Assembly: GCA_028287235.1 (NCBI GenBank)
Contig: JAQBQB010000028.1
Span: 248,001-312,000, forward strand
Origin: Gemmatimonadota bacterium
GTDB lineage: Bacteria; Gemmatimonadota; Gemmatimonadetes; Gemmatimonadales; Gemmatimonadaceae
Direction of reading: 5' to 3'
Length of the DNA stretch: 64,000 bases
Position 1 is the first letter of the stretch. Every line of letters starts with the position of its first letter. The position numbers and the translations under genes are program-made. The notes under the pieces are model-generated. The model was not told the DNA's origin, did no database searches, and saw only the letters and a list, made by a program, of their open reading frames with translations. This document shows, piece after piece, positions 28,506 through 35,836 of the stretch.

Positions 28506-29552
28506 ATGAATCAACGCGTCGTCATCCTCGCAACCGTCCTAGTGGCCGGCGTCATCACCACCGGCAACGCGCACGCGCAAGCGACCGACCGCCCCGCGAT
28601 GCCGCAGCTGCATCACGTGGGCCTCAACTCAATCGACCCTGACCGCGCCATCGCCTGGTACCTCAAGGTGTGGCCAAGCGCCAAGCGCACGACCGTGGCG
28701 GGCTACCCCGCCGTCGAAGCAGAGATGCTCGTGCTGTTCAACAAGGTCGCGACGCCGCCGCCTGGCGCGTGGCGCGACGACCTGCATCGCGGCGTGCCGC
28801 AGAGTCCTTTCTGGCACATCGGCGCCAACATCAACACGACCGACGTCGCCGCGCGCCTCAACGCCGTGGGCATCAAACACCTCCCGCTATTCATCTCGCC
28901 AACGGACACGCACACCGTGTGGCGCTCGGGCCTCGCGCCGTACCTGGGCAACCTGACGAAAGCGCAGCTCGACACCGCGAAGCCAGCGCCGCCGCGCGAC
29001 GGCGGCTTCAGCTACGTCGTCGCGCCCGACGGCGTGCTCTTCGAGCTCACCGGCGGCCCCGGCACCCGCGACTCCTTTTCGCACATGCACTTCTTCCACG
29101 AGCAGCCGCAGTGCGCCGCGAACTGGTACGTCGAGAACCTCGGCATGGAGCTGCCGCCGGTTCGCGACGCGAGCGGAACAGAGACCCCTCGCAAGCCGGT
29201 CGTCCCATGTGAAGCGAAGTACGGTGAGGCAGGCTGGCCGTCGCTCGAGCCGATCGGCACCATCCGCCAACCCGCGGGCACCGTCCGCTTCGGCAACGGC
29301 ACGATGTCCTGGTATCCGCGCCAGTGCGTCGGCACGCGGTGCGGACGCGACGAGCCGTTCGTGCACTCGCGCGGCCAGGTGCTCGACCACGTCGCGTTCA
29401 GCGTCACGGACTTGGATGCGTGGCTCACCCGGCTGCGCCGCGCGGGCGTGACGATCCTGCTCGAGCCCTATCCCTTCGGCGACACCCGGGCATTCATGAT
29501 CGAAGATCCCGACGGGCTCGCGATTGAGCTGATCGAGGCGCGCGCCAAATAG
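28506..29552 (+). CDS. Exported VOC (glyoxalase-like) family protein
   Basis: 348 residues with a signal peptide (ending near GNAHAQ). It has two vicinal-oxygen-chelate modules: LHHVGLNSIDPDRAIAWYLKVW near residue 38 (split LHHVGLNSIDPDRA, IAWYLKVW), and FSHMHFFHEQPQCAANWYVENLGM near residue 195, plus a third part DHVAFSVTDLDAWLTRLRRAGV ending in FMIEDPDGLAIELIEA. Potential metal ligands are His in HHVG, His in MHFFH and Glu in AIELIE. VOC enzymes include glyoxalases, dioxygenases and resistance proteins; an exported one has no obvious assignment. It is convergent with the M1 peptidase gene. Confidence 0.85.
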   Translation: MNQRVVILATVLVAGVITTGNAHAQATDRPAMPQLHHVGLNSIDPDRAIAWYLKVWPSAKRTTVAGYPAVEAEMLVLFNKVATPPPGAWRDDLHRGVPQSPFWHIGANINTTDVAARLNAVGIKHLPLFISPTDTHTVWRSGLAPYLGNLTKAQLDTAKPAPPRDGGFSYVVAPDGVLFELTGGPGTRDSFSHMHFFHEQPQCAANWYVENLGMELPPVRDASGTETPRKPVVPCEAKYGEAGWPSLEPIGTIRQPAGTVRFGNGTMSWYPRQCVGTRCGRDEPFVHSRGQVLDHVAFSVTDLDAWLTRLRRAGVTILLEPYPFGDTRAFMIEDPDGLAIELIEARAK

Positions 29553-29574
29553 CCGCGAACGGTCTGCTGCGCGA

Positions 29575-31629
29575 CTACGGATTACACGACCGCGCCGCGG
29601 CGCCCGCCGATGCCGCTGGCCGCGGCCACACGTTGTCCGTTGGGTCGTGATCCGGGAAGCGACAACCCGGATCGAACACGATCTTCTCGATCTTCCGTGC
29701 GCCGAAGTTGAGGTCGGCCTTGAACGTCCGGCTCCCCGCGAACCACACGTCCACCGGCCAGGTCACGATCGCCGTCGTGCTGTCGAGCATCTTCGCGTTG
29801 GCCATCGGTTTGATCGCCGCGCCCTTCCCCGCGAAGTGCACCTCGAGGATCACGGGCGACGGCATCTGTCCCGCCTGGCGCACGATGACGCTCGTCGTTG
29901 GGCCGGTCGTCGTCACGCTCTGGATGGAGCCGTCCACGCTCTCGGTGGTGAATAGCCAGTAGTACCAGAACCAGCCGAGGTCGCGTCCGAGCGCGCGGTT
30001 CATGAAGAACATGTAGTCCCACGGCGACGGATGCTTGAACAGCCACGCCTTCGCCCACTCGCTCTGCGCGCGCTGTACCGCGGTGTCGCCCACGATGCCG
30101 CCGAGCATCGAGAGCATGAGCGGCGCCTTGCTGTAGGTCGTGAATCCGTAGAATTGCGGACCGGCGTAGTTCGCGTTCCACATCATCGGAGGCTCGGCTT
30201 CGTTGCCGCTCGTCGCGCCGTACGACTGGCCGCGGCCGTCGAGATTCGGCGCCACGTTCTGCCGGTCGGCCGCCGACAGGATATTCGAGTATTGGTTGAA
30301 CCCCTCGTCCATCCAGCCATACCAGGTCTCGTTGTTGCTCACCGTCATCGGCGCCCACTGGTGAAACGTCTCGTGATCGGCCGCGCCCTGGTTGGCATTG
30401 ATGACCATGGGGTACTCCATGCCGGCGCTCGGTCCGTCCTGCAGCGTGAGTTGCGGGAACTGGTACGGAAACCAGAGCTTGGAATAGAACTCGAGCGCGT
30501 GGCTCGCCAACGGTCCGGCGTTCTCGTAGAGCGGCGCGTTGCCCGGGAGAAAGTACATGTGCACCGGCACGGGTCCCTTGCCCGGAATCGTCGCGCGCGT
30601 CGAGCGCCAGACGAACTTCTTCGCCGTTGCCCACGCGAAGTCGTTCACCGTGTCGGCGACGAAGTGCCAGATCAAACGGTCGCCCGCCGCCGTCGCCTGT
30701 CCCGGTCCGACTTCGTCCGGCCCGACGATCGTGCGCACGTCGTTCGACTCGAGCACGTGCGTCAGCCGCTCGCGCGCCGCGGCGGTGAGCACCTCCTGCG
30801 GATTTTGGAGCACACCGGTGCCGCTCACGATCCACCCGGCCGGCACGTCGATGCGCACGTCGAACCGGCCGAAGTTGTTATAGAACTCTGACGGCCCGAG
30901 GTAGAGTTCCGGGTCCCAGCCACGCAGGTCGTCATACACGGCGACGCGCGGGTACCACTGCGTCGGCTGGTAGAGCGTGTCCGCCCACCGCTGGGTCATC
31001 CGGTGGTTCTGGCCCGGACCGCCCGGCACCTTGTGGCTCCACTCCACCTCGATCGTCGCGGTGGCCTTCGCCGGGATCGCGTGCAGCAACGTGATCGTCG
31101 CGCGCGTAGTGTGCGTACCGAGGGCCACGTTCTCGGTGAGCGGCACCATCCCTCCGCGCGGACCGCGCAACGGCCCGGGTGCGAGATTCACCGGCTGTCC
31201 GTTCACCGCGATGCGCGTGATCGCGAAGCCGTCAGTCTCCTCCGACGGCACCCAGGGCGCCGCATGCGGCGACTGGAACAGAAACAAGTTCTGGTCGAGC
31301 CGCAGCACGATGGTCGAGAGCGAATCCGGGGTGTTGTTCGCGAGGGTGATCGTTTCGCGCCCGGTGATGCGGGACGTGGCGGGATCGAGTCGCGCGTTGA
31401 TCGTGTAGTCCGTGCGCAGCTGGCTGTAGTTGCGGCCGGGCCGGCCCGTGGAGTCGCGCGTGCCGGCGGCGAACGCGCGCTTGATGGCGTTCGTCATCGG
31501 GATGTCGCGGCGAACGGCGCGCTCCGGCAGCGACATGAGCCTCGCGGCGGACGGCGTCTGGGCTTGGGCCTGGGCAACGAATGCGGCGGTCGCCAGGAGG
31601 GCGACCGCCAACGACGAGCGAGCGAGCAT
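29575..31629 (-). CDS. Exported M1 family zinc metallopeptidase
   Basis: 684 residues with a signal peptide ending near AQAQT. The zinc site is canonical: HETFH at 419-423 followed by 18 residues and the third ligand E442 (WMDEGFNQY). The exopeptidase motif is GMEYP at 403-407, in place of GAMEN. Residues about 70-270 form the N-terminal beta-domain. M1 enzymes remove N-terminal residues from peptides; this one works in the periplasm or outside. GGAGG precedes the start by 4 bases. With the two M28 peptidases it forms an extracytoplasmic peptide-degrading set. Confidence 0.95.
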   Translation of the reverse strand: MLARSSLAVALLATAAFVAQAQAQTPSAARLMSLPERAVRRDIPMTNAIKRAFAAGTRDSTGRPGRNYSQLRTDYTINARLDPATSRITGRETITLANNTPDSLSTIVLRLDQNLFLFQSPHAAPWVPSEETDGFAITRIAVNGQPVNLAPGPLRGPRGGMVPLTENVALGTHTTRATITLLHAIPAKATATIEVEWSHKVPGGPGQNHRMTQRWADTLYQPTQWYPRVAVYDDLRGWDPELYLGPSEFYNNFGRFDVRIDVPAGWIVSGTGVLQNPQEVLTAAARERLTHVLESNDVRTIVGPDEVGPGQATAAGDRLIWHFVADTVNDFAWATAKKFVWRSTRATIPGKGPVPVHMYFLPGNAPLYENAGPLASHALEFYSKLWFPYQFPQLTLQDGPSAGMEYPMVINANQGAADHETFHQWAPMTVSNNETWYGWMDEGFNQYSNILSAADRQNVAPNLDGRGQSYGATSGNEAEPPMMWNANYAGPQFYGFTTYSKAPLMLSMLGGIVGDTAVQRAQSEWAKAWLFKHPSPWDYMFFMNRALGRDLGWFWYYWLFTTESVDGSIQSVTTTGPTTSVIVRQAGQMPSPVILEVHFAGKGAAIKPMANAKMLDSTTAIVTWPVDVWFAGSRTFKADLNFGARKIEKIVFDPGCRFPDHDPTDNVWPRPAASAGAAARSCNP

Positions 31630-31718
31630 GGAGCCTCCGAAAGTAGGCCGTAAACGTATCCGGCCGTCGGACGGTTCGCGACTCTTGCCCGCCCGCCGCG
31701 GCAGGACGGCCAGGCGGA

Positions 31719-31919
31719 CTACGGACCGGTGCCGGCGCGCGGGGCGTTCGCTTCAGGGAGCGTCCACACGAGCGCGCAGATGACGACGGAGCCGAGCACC
31801 GCCGTCCACGGGATCGGGGTGTGTTTCACGACGGCCATCGCGACGCGGGCCGCCGCGATCACGAGGGCGAGTGAACCGAGGACACGAGACACGGTGCGAA
31901 GCGTTGACGCCGTTGCCAT
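31719..31919 (-). CDS. Small two-TM membrane protein
   Basis: 66 residues from ATG 31919, with GGAG seven bases upstream. Two TM helices are clear (LGSLALVIAAARVAMAVV and WTAVLGSVVICALVWTL) with a short basic N terminus and a Pro/Gly-rich tail, so the topology is probably in-out-in. It is not a family I recognise. It is divergent from the branched-chain aminotransferase gene across a 144-bp gap, and ends 90 bases before the start of the M1 peptidase gene on the same strand. Confidence 0.65.
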   Translation of the reverse strand: MATASTLRTVSRVLGSLALVIAAARVAMAVVKHTPIPWTAVLGSVVICALVWTLPEANAPRAGTGP

Positions 31920-32063
31920 GGCTGCTCCAGGAGTTCGGGGGGGATCCAACGCTGCCGTGCCTACAGTGTACTGCTTTTCTTCTCGCTTCGCTCCTGCAAT
32001 CGCGTCTGGCGAAGACCGCCGCCCGTCGACAATTTCCGCGAGCTCACACTCAAACAGGATTGC

Positions 32064-33020
32064 ATGCCCGCCTTTACGAAGACCGATTTCATCTGGAAGA
32101 ACGGCACGATGATGCCGTGGAACGAGGCGCAGGTCCACGTCACCGCGCACGCGCTGCAGTACGGAACGGGCGTATTCGAGGGGATGCGGTCGTACGATTC
32201 GCCGAACGGCGCCGCGATCTTTCGTCTCGACGCGCACATGCGCCGCTTCCACGCGTCGGCGAACGCCTACGAGCTCGAGATTCCCTACTCCATCGAGCAG
32301 CTCTCCGAGGCGTCGCTCGACGTCTTGCGCGCCAACAAGCTCGAAAACGCCTACCTCCGCCCGCTGGCTTTCTTCGACTCGCACAGCTTTTCCGTCTGGC
32401 CGAAAGACTGTCCGGTCACCGTGACGATCATCGCCGTGCCGGGCAAGTCGTACATCGAAGGCGGTCCGGAGCACGGTGCGCGCGTGACCGTGTCCACGGT
32501 GCGCCGCATCGATGCCTCGACGCTGCCGCCGTTCGTGAAAGCCTGCGGCCACTACACGAACTCGGTGCGCGCGGTGCAGGAGGCGATTCGCCGCGGCTAC
32601 GACGACGCATTGCTCCTGAACTCGAAGGGGGACGTGGCCGAGGGATCGGGCGCGAACCTGTTCGTCGTCAAGAACGGCGCGGTGATCACCAACGATCTCG
32701 ACGCCTCGATCGTCGGCGGCATCACGCGTGAGGCCGTCATCCAGCTCGCGACCGATCTCGACCTGCCCGTCGTCATTCGCCCCATCACCCTCACCGACGT
32801 GGAGCTGGCCGACGAGCTGTTCTTCTCCGGCACGGCCGTCGAGATCACTCCGATCAAGGAAGTCGACGGCCGCGTCGTCGGCGACGGCACGCCCGGCCCG
32901 ATCACGCGCCGCCTGCAGAAAACCTTTTTCGACACCGTCCACGGCCGCGTGCCCCAGTACCACTCCTGGCTGTCCGCCACGGGTCAAACTCCGGGACCCA
33001 CTTCGGGACCAACTTCATGA
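32064..33020 (+). CDS. ilvE: Branched-chain amino acid aminotransferase
   Basis: 318 residues, with AGGA before ATG 32064. Class IV aminotransferase: ALQYGTGVFEGMRSY near residue 30, YLRPLAFF, and the PLP-binding Lys in PFVKACGHYTNSV (K159), followed by DVAEGSGANLFVV and GGITREAVIQLA (phosphate binding). It catalyses reversible transfer of the amino group between glutamate and the 2-oxo acids of Leu, Ile and Val, in the cytosol. The C terminus is a Gly/Pro/Thr-rich tail, probably extraneous. It overlaps the next gene by 4 bases. Confidence 0.94.
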   Translation: MPAFTKTDFIWKNGTMMPWNEAQVHVTAHALQYGTGVFEGMRSYDSPNGAAIFRLDAHMRRFHASANAYELEIPYSIEQLSEASLDVLRANKLENAYLRPLAFFDSHSFSVWPKDCPVTVTIIAVPGKSYIEGGPEHGARVTVSTVRRIDASTLPPFVKACGHYTNSVRAVQEAIRRGYDDALLLNSKGDVAEGSGANLFVVKNGAVITNDLDASIVGGITREAVIQLATDLDLPVVIRPITLTDVELADELFFSGTAVEITPIKEVDGRVVGDGTPGPITRRLQKTFFDTVHGRVPQYHSWLSATGQTPGPTSGPTS

Positions 33021-33403
33021 AGAATCTTCGATTGATCGCCGGCGTGAGCCTCTTCTCCTTCGCCGCCGGCGCCGGTGTGATGTGGGCACAGCAGCAGGCG
33101 CAGACGTCGCGGCGCGAGCCGCAGTTCGAGAACGACCAGCTCAAGGTCTGGAAGTCCGTCATCATGCCGAAACAGCCGCTCACGCTGCACCGCCACGAGC
33201 ACGGCCGCGCGCTCATCGCGCTGACCGACGGACAGTTGAAGGTCGTCGACAAGAACAACAAGCAGCTCAACGTCTACAACTGGACGCGCGGCAAGGCGTA
33301 CTGGCTCGACGCGGATCCGGCGGGGCAGATGCACGCCGATGTGAACGATACGGCGAAGCCGATCGAAGTGATCGTCGTAGAGTTGAAGAAAGACAAGCCG
33401 TAG
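33017..33403 (+). CDS. Cupin-like exported or membrane-anchored protein
   Basis: 128 residues, starting in the ATGA overlap with ilvE. The N terminus is a signal or anchor (LIAGVSLFSFAAGAGVMWAQ). The rest resembles a small cupin: PKQPLTLHRHEHGRALIALTDGQLKVV (split PKQPLTLHRHEHGR, ALIALTDGQLKVV) with a HRHEHGR metal-type motif, then PIEVIVVELK. Such proteins bind small ligands. Coupling to a biosynthetic aminotransferase by overlap is odd, since the two act in different compartments. Confidence 0.82.
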   Translation: MKNLRLIAGVSLFSFAAGAGVMWAQQQAQTSRREPQFENDQLKVWKSVIMPKQPLTLHRHEHGRALIALTDGQLKVVDKNNKQLNVYNWTRGKAYWLDADPAGQMHADVNDTAKPIEVIVVELKKDKP

Positions 33404-33446
33404 TCATTGAAGGCTGGCTCCGGCGCACGCTGCCTTTGTTTCGACG

Positions 33447-33788
33447 CTAGTCGGCTACGTAGCGCCGCAGCACATCCTCCGCCGCCGGTACAAAGGCCGA
33501 CGCCGGCGGCATGGAGCCGTCCAGGTCCGCCATCGACTGCCGCATCAGGTCCGCGATGTCGCGCACCGCGGTCGCCGTGTTGCGATGCCCCGTGACGCAC
33601 GCGGCGAGAATCTGCACGGCGAACGCCGCGACGTCATCCAACGACTCGCCTCCCGCCGACCGCCACCCGATGGCATCCAACGCACGCGTCAGCCGCGCTT
33701 CAGGTCCGCTCGCCCCGTCACCGTGCGATGCACGTCGGTCGGCGTTGAAGCGCTGCGCGAGCGCGTCGAAGCTCACAGGTCCGGTCAC
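33447..33788 (-). CDS. Hypothetical protein
   Basis: 113 residues from GTG 33788. The codons have strong G/C in third positions, like real genes here, while the competing plus-strand frames do not. It looks all-helical (FDALAQRFNADRR, LDDVAAFAVQILAACV, AVRDIADLMRQSMADL, AAEDVLRRYVAD) without signal or TM. No family is recognised. It lies between the cupin-like gene (convergent) and the divergent NamZ gene, with a 57-bp gap to the latter. Confidence 0.55.
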   Translation of the reverse strand: MTGPVSFDALAQRFNADRRASHGDGASGPEARLTRALDAIGWRSAGGESLDDVAAFAVQILAACVTGHRNTATAVRDIADLMRQSMADLDGSMPPASAFVPAAEDVLRRYVAD

Positions 33789-33845
33789 GGCGGTTGATTC
33801 CAGGGTGGACTAACTGGCTGCGCGATCTCGCCGCAGATTATTCGA

Positions 33846-35048
33846 ATGCACATCTCTCGCACCGTACTCACGTTCGCGCTCGCCACGATCGTCCCGGCGG
33901 CGTCGCTCGCCGCCCAGACGATCCCCGGCATCGAAGTCCTGCTCGCCGACTCGATGCACCTCGTCCGAGGCAAGCGCGTCGGGCTGCTGACCAATCACTC
34001 GGGCCGCGACCGAACGGGCACGAGCACGATCGATCTCCTGTTCAAGGCACCCGGCGTCAAGCTCACCGCGCTCTACGGTCCCGAGCACGGCATCCGCGGT
34101 ATCGCCAAGGCCGGCGAGAAGATCAGCTCCAGCGTCGACTCGGCGACCGGGGTGAAGGTGTATTCCCTGTACGGCGACGTACAAGTCCCAACGGCGGAGA
34201 TGCTCCGGGACATCGACGTTCTCGTCTACGACATCCAGGACGTGGGCGCGCGCGTTTACACCTACGAGTGGACGCTTGCGCTGGTTGCCAACGTCATCAA
34301 GAAGCCGGTCGTCGTCCTCGACCGGCCCGATCCAATCCGCGCCGACCGGACCGAGGGCAGCATTCTCGACCCGAAATTTGCGTCGCTGGTCGGCCAGTTT
34401 CCGGTCGCGCTCCGCTACGGGCTCACCCCCGGCGAGCTGCTGCGCTTTCTCTCGGGCACCAAGTTGATCGACGCCGAGGTGCACGTCGTGCCGATGAAGA
34501 ATTATCGGCGCTCCATGTGGTACGACGATACGAAGCTTCCGTGGGTGAATCCCTCGCCGAACCTCCGGAGTCTCGATGCCGAGCTGCTCTACCCCGGTAC
34601 GGTGTTCTTCGAAGGTACGACCGCCACGGAGGGCCGCGGCACCGACGCTCCGTTCACGCTCATCGGCGCGGCATGGATGACGGACAACGCCGCGATCGCC
34701 GCGGAGCTCAACGCGCGCAAGTTGCCCGGCGTGCACTTTGACACCGCCACGCGCACGATCGAGGCGGGTTACAAGTTCGGCGGCCAGACGATCCCAATGA
34801 TCCAGGTCCGCGTTACCGATCGCAACGCCGTGAAGCCGGTGGAAGTGGGCATCCGCATGCTGCGCGCGATCTACGCGCACCACCCGAAGGACTTTCAGTG
34901 GCGCGAGAAGTCGATCGACCGGCTCGCCGGCACCGACAAGCTTCGCTCGGCGGTCGAGCAGGACGGCGTCGACGCGCTGCTGCGTCAATGGAACAGCGAC
35001 GCCGCGGAGTTCGCGCGCCGCGTCGCGCCGTACCTGATCTATCGATAG
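33846..35048 (+). CDS. Exo-beta-N-acetylmuramidase family protein (DUF1343, NamZ type)
   Basis: 400 residues with a signal peptide (to about SLAAQ). Signature segments of the DUF1343 / GH171 family are present: LTNHSGRDRTGTSTIDLL (residues about 50-67), LYGPEHGIRG, DVLVYDIQDVGARVYTY and FFEGTTATEGRGTDAPF. Characterised NamZ releases N-acetylmuramic acid from the non-reducing end of peptidoglycan fragments, so this exported enzyme probably works in cell-wall turnover or salvage. No MurNAc transporter or MurQ is encoded nearby. It is convergent with DUF2277, with 3 bases between stops. Confidence 0.92.
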   Translation: MHISRTVLTFALATIVPAASLAAQTIPGIEVLLADSMHLVRGKRVGLLTNHSGRDRTGTSTIDLLFKAPGVKLTALYGPEHGIRGIAKAGEKISSSVDSATGVKVYSLYGDVQVPTAEMLRDIDVLVYDIQDVGARVYTYEWTLALVANVIKKPVVVLDRPDPIRADRTEGSILDPKFASLVGQFPVALRYGLTPGELLRFLSGTKLIDAEVHVVPMKNYRRSMWYDDTKLPWVNPSPNLRSLDAELLYPGTVFFEGTTATEGRGTDAPFTLIGAAWMTDNAAIAAELNARKLPGVHFDTATRTIEAGYKFGGQTIPMIQVRVTDRNAVKPVEVGIRMLRAIYAHHPKDFQWREKSIDRLAGTDKLRSAVEQDGVDALLRQWNSDAAEFARRVAPYLIYR

Positions 35049-35051
35049 CGC

Positions 35052-35318
35052 TCAGGCGAAGCGCTTCTTGTTCCGCTCCTGCGCCTTCCGCATCTCCTCG
35101 TCGCGGTTGCGCGGCGCGGCGTGGATCTCGAGCGAGTTGATCAGCCGTTGCGCGGCCATCGCCACCTCGTCCACCGCGAAGTTGAACGCGGCCTCGTTCG
35201 CGCGCGACGGCTTGGCCGTACCACTCAGCTTGCGCACGAACTGCAGCGCCGAGGCGCGGATCTCGGAGTCGGTTGCCGGCGGCTCGAAGTTCGCCAGCGT
35301 TTTGATGTTGCGGCACAT
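35052..35318 (-). CDS. DUF2277 family protein
   Basis: 88 residues. MCRNIKTLANFEPPATDSEI is the hallmark N terminus of DUF2277, followed by RASALQFVRKLSGTAKPSRANEAAF (here split RASALQFVRKLSG and PSRANEAAF) and a basic C terminus. The protein is cytoplasmic and of unknown function. TATACT (35331-35326) ends 7 nt before the ATG, again pointing to a leaderless message. The gene starts just 22 bp from the repeat array. Confidence 0.92.
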   Translation of the reverse strand: MCRNIKTLANFEPPATDSEIRASALQFVRKLSGTAKPSRANEAAFNFAVDEVAMAAQRLINSLEIHAAPRNRDEEMRKAQERNKKRFA

Positions 35319-35325
35319 GGGTCGA

Positions 35326-35331
35326 AGTATA
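35326..35331 (-). promoter_or_regulatory. Candidate -10 box for the DUF2277 gene
   Basis: The minus strand reads TATACT with 7 nt to ATG 35318. The -35 region would fall in the first partial unit of the repeat array (from 35340), where no good hexamer is seen. Placement at this distance leaves no room for a Shine-Dalgarno. Confidence 0.4.
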
Positions 35332-35339
35332 AGCGAGTT

Positions 35340-35707
35340 GTCATCCTGAGCGAGCGCAGAAAGTTGTCATCCTGAGCGAGCGCAGCGAGTCGAAGGATCT
35401 CTTTCCCGCCAGACGATCCTTCGCTCCGCTCAGGATGACGACTCGCGCCGAGCTGTCGTCCTGAGCGAGCGCAGCGAGTCGAAGGATCTCTTCCCCGCCA
35501 GACGATCCTTCGCTTCGCTCAGGATGACGACTCGCGCCGAGCTGTCATCCTGAGCGAGCGCAGCGAGTCGAAGCATCTCTTCCCCGCCAGACGATCCTTC
35601 GCTTCGCTCAGGATGACGACTCGCGCCGAGCTGTCATCCTGAGCGAGCGCAGCGAGTCGAAGGATCTCTTTCCCCGCCAGACGATCCTTCGCTTCGCTCA
35701 GGATGAC
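35340..35707. repeat. Tandem array of 89-bp dispersed-repeat units
   Basis: Full units begin with GTCATCCTGAG (one has GTCGTCCTGAG) at 35366, 35455, 35544 and 35633, an exact period of 89 bases. A partial copy lies at 35340-35359 and the last unit is cut after AGGATGAC. Each unit has outer arms CATCCTGAGCG and CGCTCAGGATG plus inner CGAAGGAT and ATCCTTCG, so each can fold as a hairpin around a CCCCGCCAGACG loop. Units differ by only a few bases. It occupies most of the 518-base gap between DUF2277 and the UvrA-like gene. Confidence 0.9.
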
Positions 35708-35774
35708 AAAGAGGTCACCAATCCACCCGTATCCCCACCGAACGGCCGTGCTCGCTGGGCTCGGCCTCGCGAAC

Positions 35775-35797
35775 GTCTGGCGCATTTATCGCCAGAC
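35775..35797 (+). promoter_or_regulatory. Perfect inverted repeat upstream of the UvrA-like gene
   Basis: GTCTGGCG (35775-35782), a 7-base spacer and CGCCAGAC (35790-35797) form a perfect dyad 39 bases before ATG 35837. The arm CGCCAGAC also occurs inside every unit of the upstream repeat array (CCGCCAGACG). It could be an operator, for example a damage-response repressor site, or an RNA hairpin. The 35708-35774 stretch before it shows no other signal. Confidence 0.45.
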
Positions 35798-35836
35798 AGG
35801 CCCGCGATCCAAGTAACATGAACCGCCACTTCGCTC

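Noticed and set aside
31920-32063. Promoter signals in the gap between the small membrane protein and ilvE
   Set aside because: A CAGT-GT-ACTG dyad and a minus-strand TACACT are visible, but no matching -35 element is found for either direction.
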